From Candidatus Bathyarchaeota archaeon (lineage in GTDB: Archaea > Thermoproteota > Bathyarchaeia > 40CM-2-53-6 > RBG-13-38-9), in the NCBI GenBank assembly GCA_030671315.1, contig DAOUZW010000074.1:1-6121 (forward strand): a DNA stretch of 6,121 bases, written 5' to 3'. Position 1 is the first letter of the stretch, and each line of letters begins with the position of its first letter. The notes beneath the pieces are model-generated. The model ran no database searches. It was not told where the DNA came from and saw only the letters and a list, made by a program, of their open reading frames with translations. Of this stretch, positions 5,682 through 6,121 are shown piece by piece. A program made the position numbers and the translations under genes.

Positions 5682-6121
5682 ATGATTTTTGATGCTCACA
5701 CTCATGTGGGTAAAGGTGATTCCTTTCATTACTCAGATTCCGTTGACAGGCCTATATCAGTTGAAGATTTGCTTATAGAGATGGATAGAAACAATGTAGA
5801 CAATGCAATTGTAATGCCAAATTTTCATTTACCTCACAGATTATGGGATTCTAATGTCGCACTAGCAAAATCAATCGAAAACAATACAAATCGTCTTTTC
5901 GGGTTCGCTTGGTTAGATCCTAGAATAGAAAATTGCTGCGATCAACTTGATTCTTTGATCAAGAAATTTGGATTTAGAGGATTAAAACTTCACCCAGTTT
6001 TAGGTGGATATTATCTAACAAATAAGACCGTCTTACGTTTAATTGAGAAGGCTATTAGTTTGAAGATCCCAATAATGATTCATACAGGATGGGGATTACT
6101 TGGAAGTGCTACTTATGTCGG
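5682..6121 (+). CDS. Amidohydrolase-2 family metal-dependent hydrolase, N-terminal part (cut by window edge)
   Basis: N-terminal 146 residues of a TIM-barrel metal hydrolase or decarboxylase of the amidohydrolase-2 type. The start MIFDAHTHVG carries the HxH metal motif (His6, His8) at the end of the first barrel strand. A second metal-region histidine appears in GLKLHP (100-105, His104) and a third in IMIHTGWG (131-138, His134), each after a hydrophobic strand. The middle (NAIVMPN at 41-47, GFAWLDP at 74-80) follows the usual pattern of this family. The rest, including any further His or Asp ligands, lies beyond the right edge, so the substrate cannot be predicted. GGTGA at 5673-5677 supports ATG 5682; ATG 5658 in frame would add eight residues ahead of the conserved start and is less likely. 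It follows a terminator-like region, so it is probably not in the gcv unit. Confidence 0.85.
   Translation, partial: MIFDAHTHVGKGDSFHYSDSVDRPISVEDLLIEMDRNNVDNAIVMPNFHLPHRLWDSNVALAKSIENNTNRLFGFAWLDPRIENCCDQLDSLIKKFGFRGLKLHPVLGGYYLTNKTVLRLIEKAISLKIPIMIHTGWGLLGSATYV

Noticed and set aside
1..6121. Defence system, mobile element or CRISPR array
   Set aside because: No transposase, integrase, direct repeats with spacers, or defence domains are visible; all recognised genes are metabolic, transport or surface-domain types.

Overview
The window looks like a piece of an AT-rich archaeal chromosome. The arguments are indirect. Several starts have a TATA-like box (TTTAAATAA, TTTAAGAA, TTATATATA) about 30 bases ahead of the start codon and no Shine-Dalgarno site, as expected for short-leader or leaderless archaeal mRNAs. 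The amidohydrolase instead has a GGTGA site. Oligo-T tracts without a hairpin follow gcvH. The gene set (an archaeal-type mevalonate decarboxylase family protein, a cell-surface-type Ig-like domain, a fused two-domain ECF ATPase) also fits an archaeon. I cannot assign a phylum from this sequence alone.

Left part, minus strand (1-2350). An ECF-type importer locus is read right to left. It holds a possible 44-residue two-helix membrane peptide (2350-2216), a seven-helix S-component-like membrane protein (2202-1405), and a fused tandem-ATPase subunit that runs off the left edge (1332-1). The T component (EcfT) is not visible and may lie beyond the left edge. The substrate cannot be read from the sequence. 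The first ATPase half carries Asp where the Q-loop Gln is expected.

Centre (2203-2611) is an AT-rich region between divergent genes. It carries promoters for both directions, a perfect GGAGGT on the minus strand, and a small inverted repeat.

Right part, plus strand (2612-6121). First comes a GHMP-fold protein of the mevalonate diphosphate decarboxylase family, with altered substrate-site motifs (isoprenoid lipid synthesis). Next is an orphan 104-residue Ig-like domain protein without a signal peptide. It is followed closely by gcvT (aminomethyltransferase, TTG start) and gcvH (lipoyl carrier protein, TTG start, probably its own leaderless promoter). GcvT and GcvH are the T and H components of the glycine cleavage system; the P and L components are not in the window. 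After an oligo-T terminator region comes the N-terminal part of an amidohydrolase-2 family metal hydrolase, cut by the right edge.

I see no rRNA, tRNA, CRISPR, insertion sequence or phage gene, and no clear new multi-gene system. The points most worth a second look are the degenerate Q-loop, the variant decarboxylase active site, the unlisted hydrophobic small ORF with its nearby strong ribosome-binding sequence, and the orphan Ig-like domain next to gcvT.
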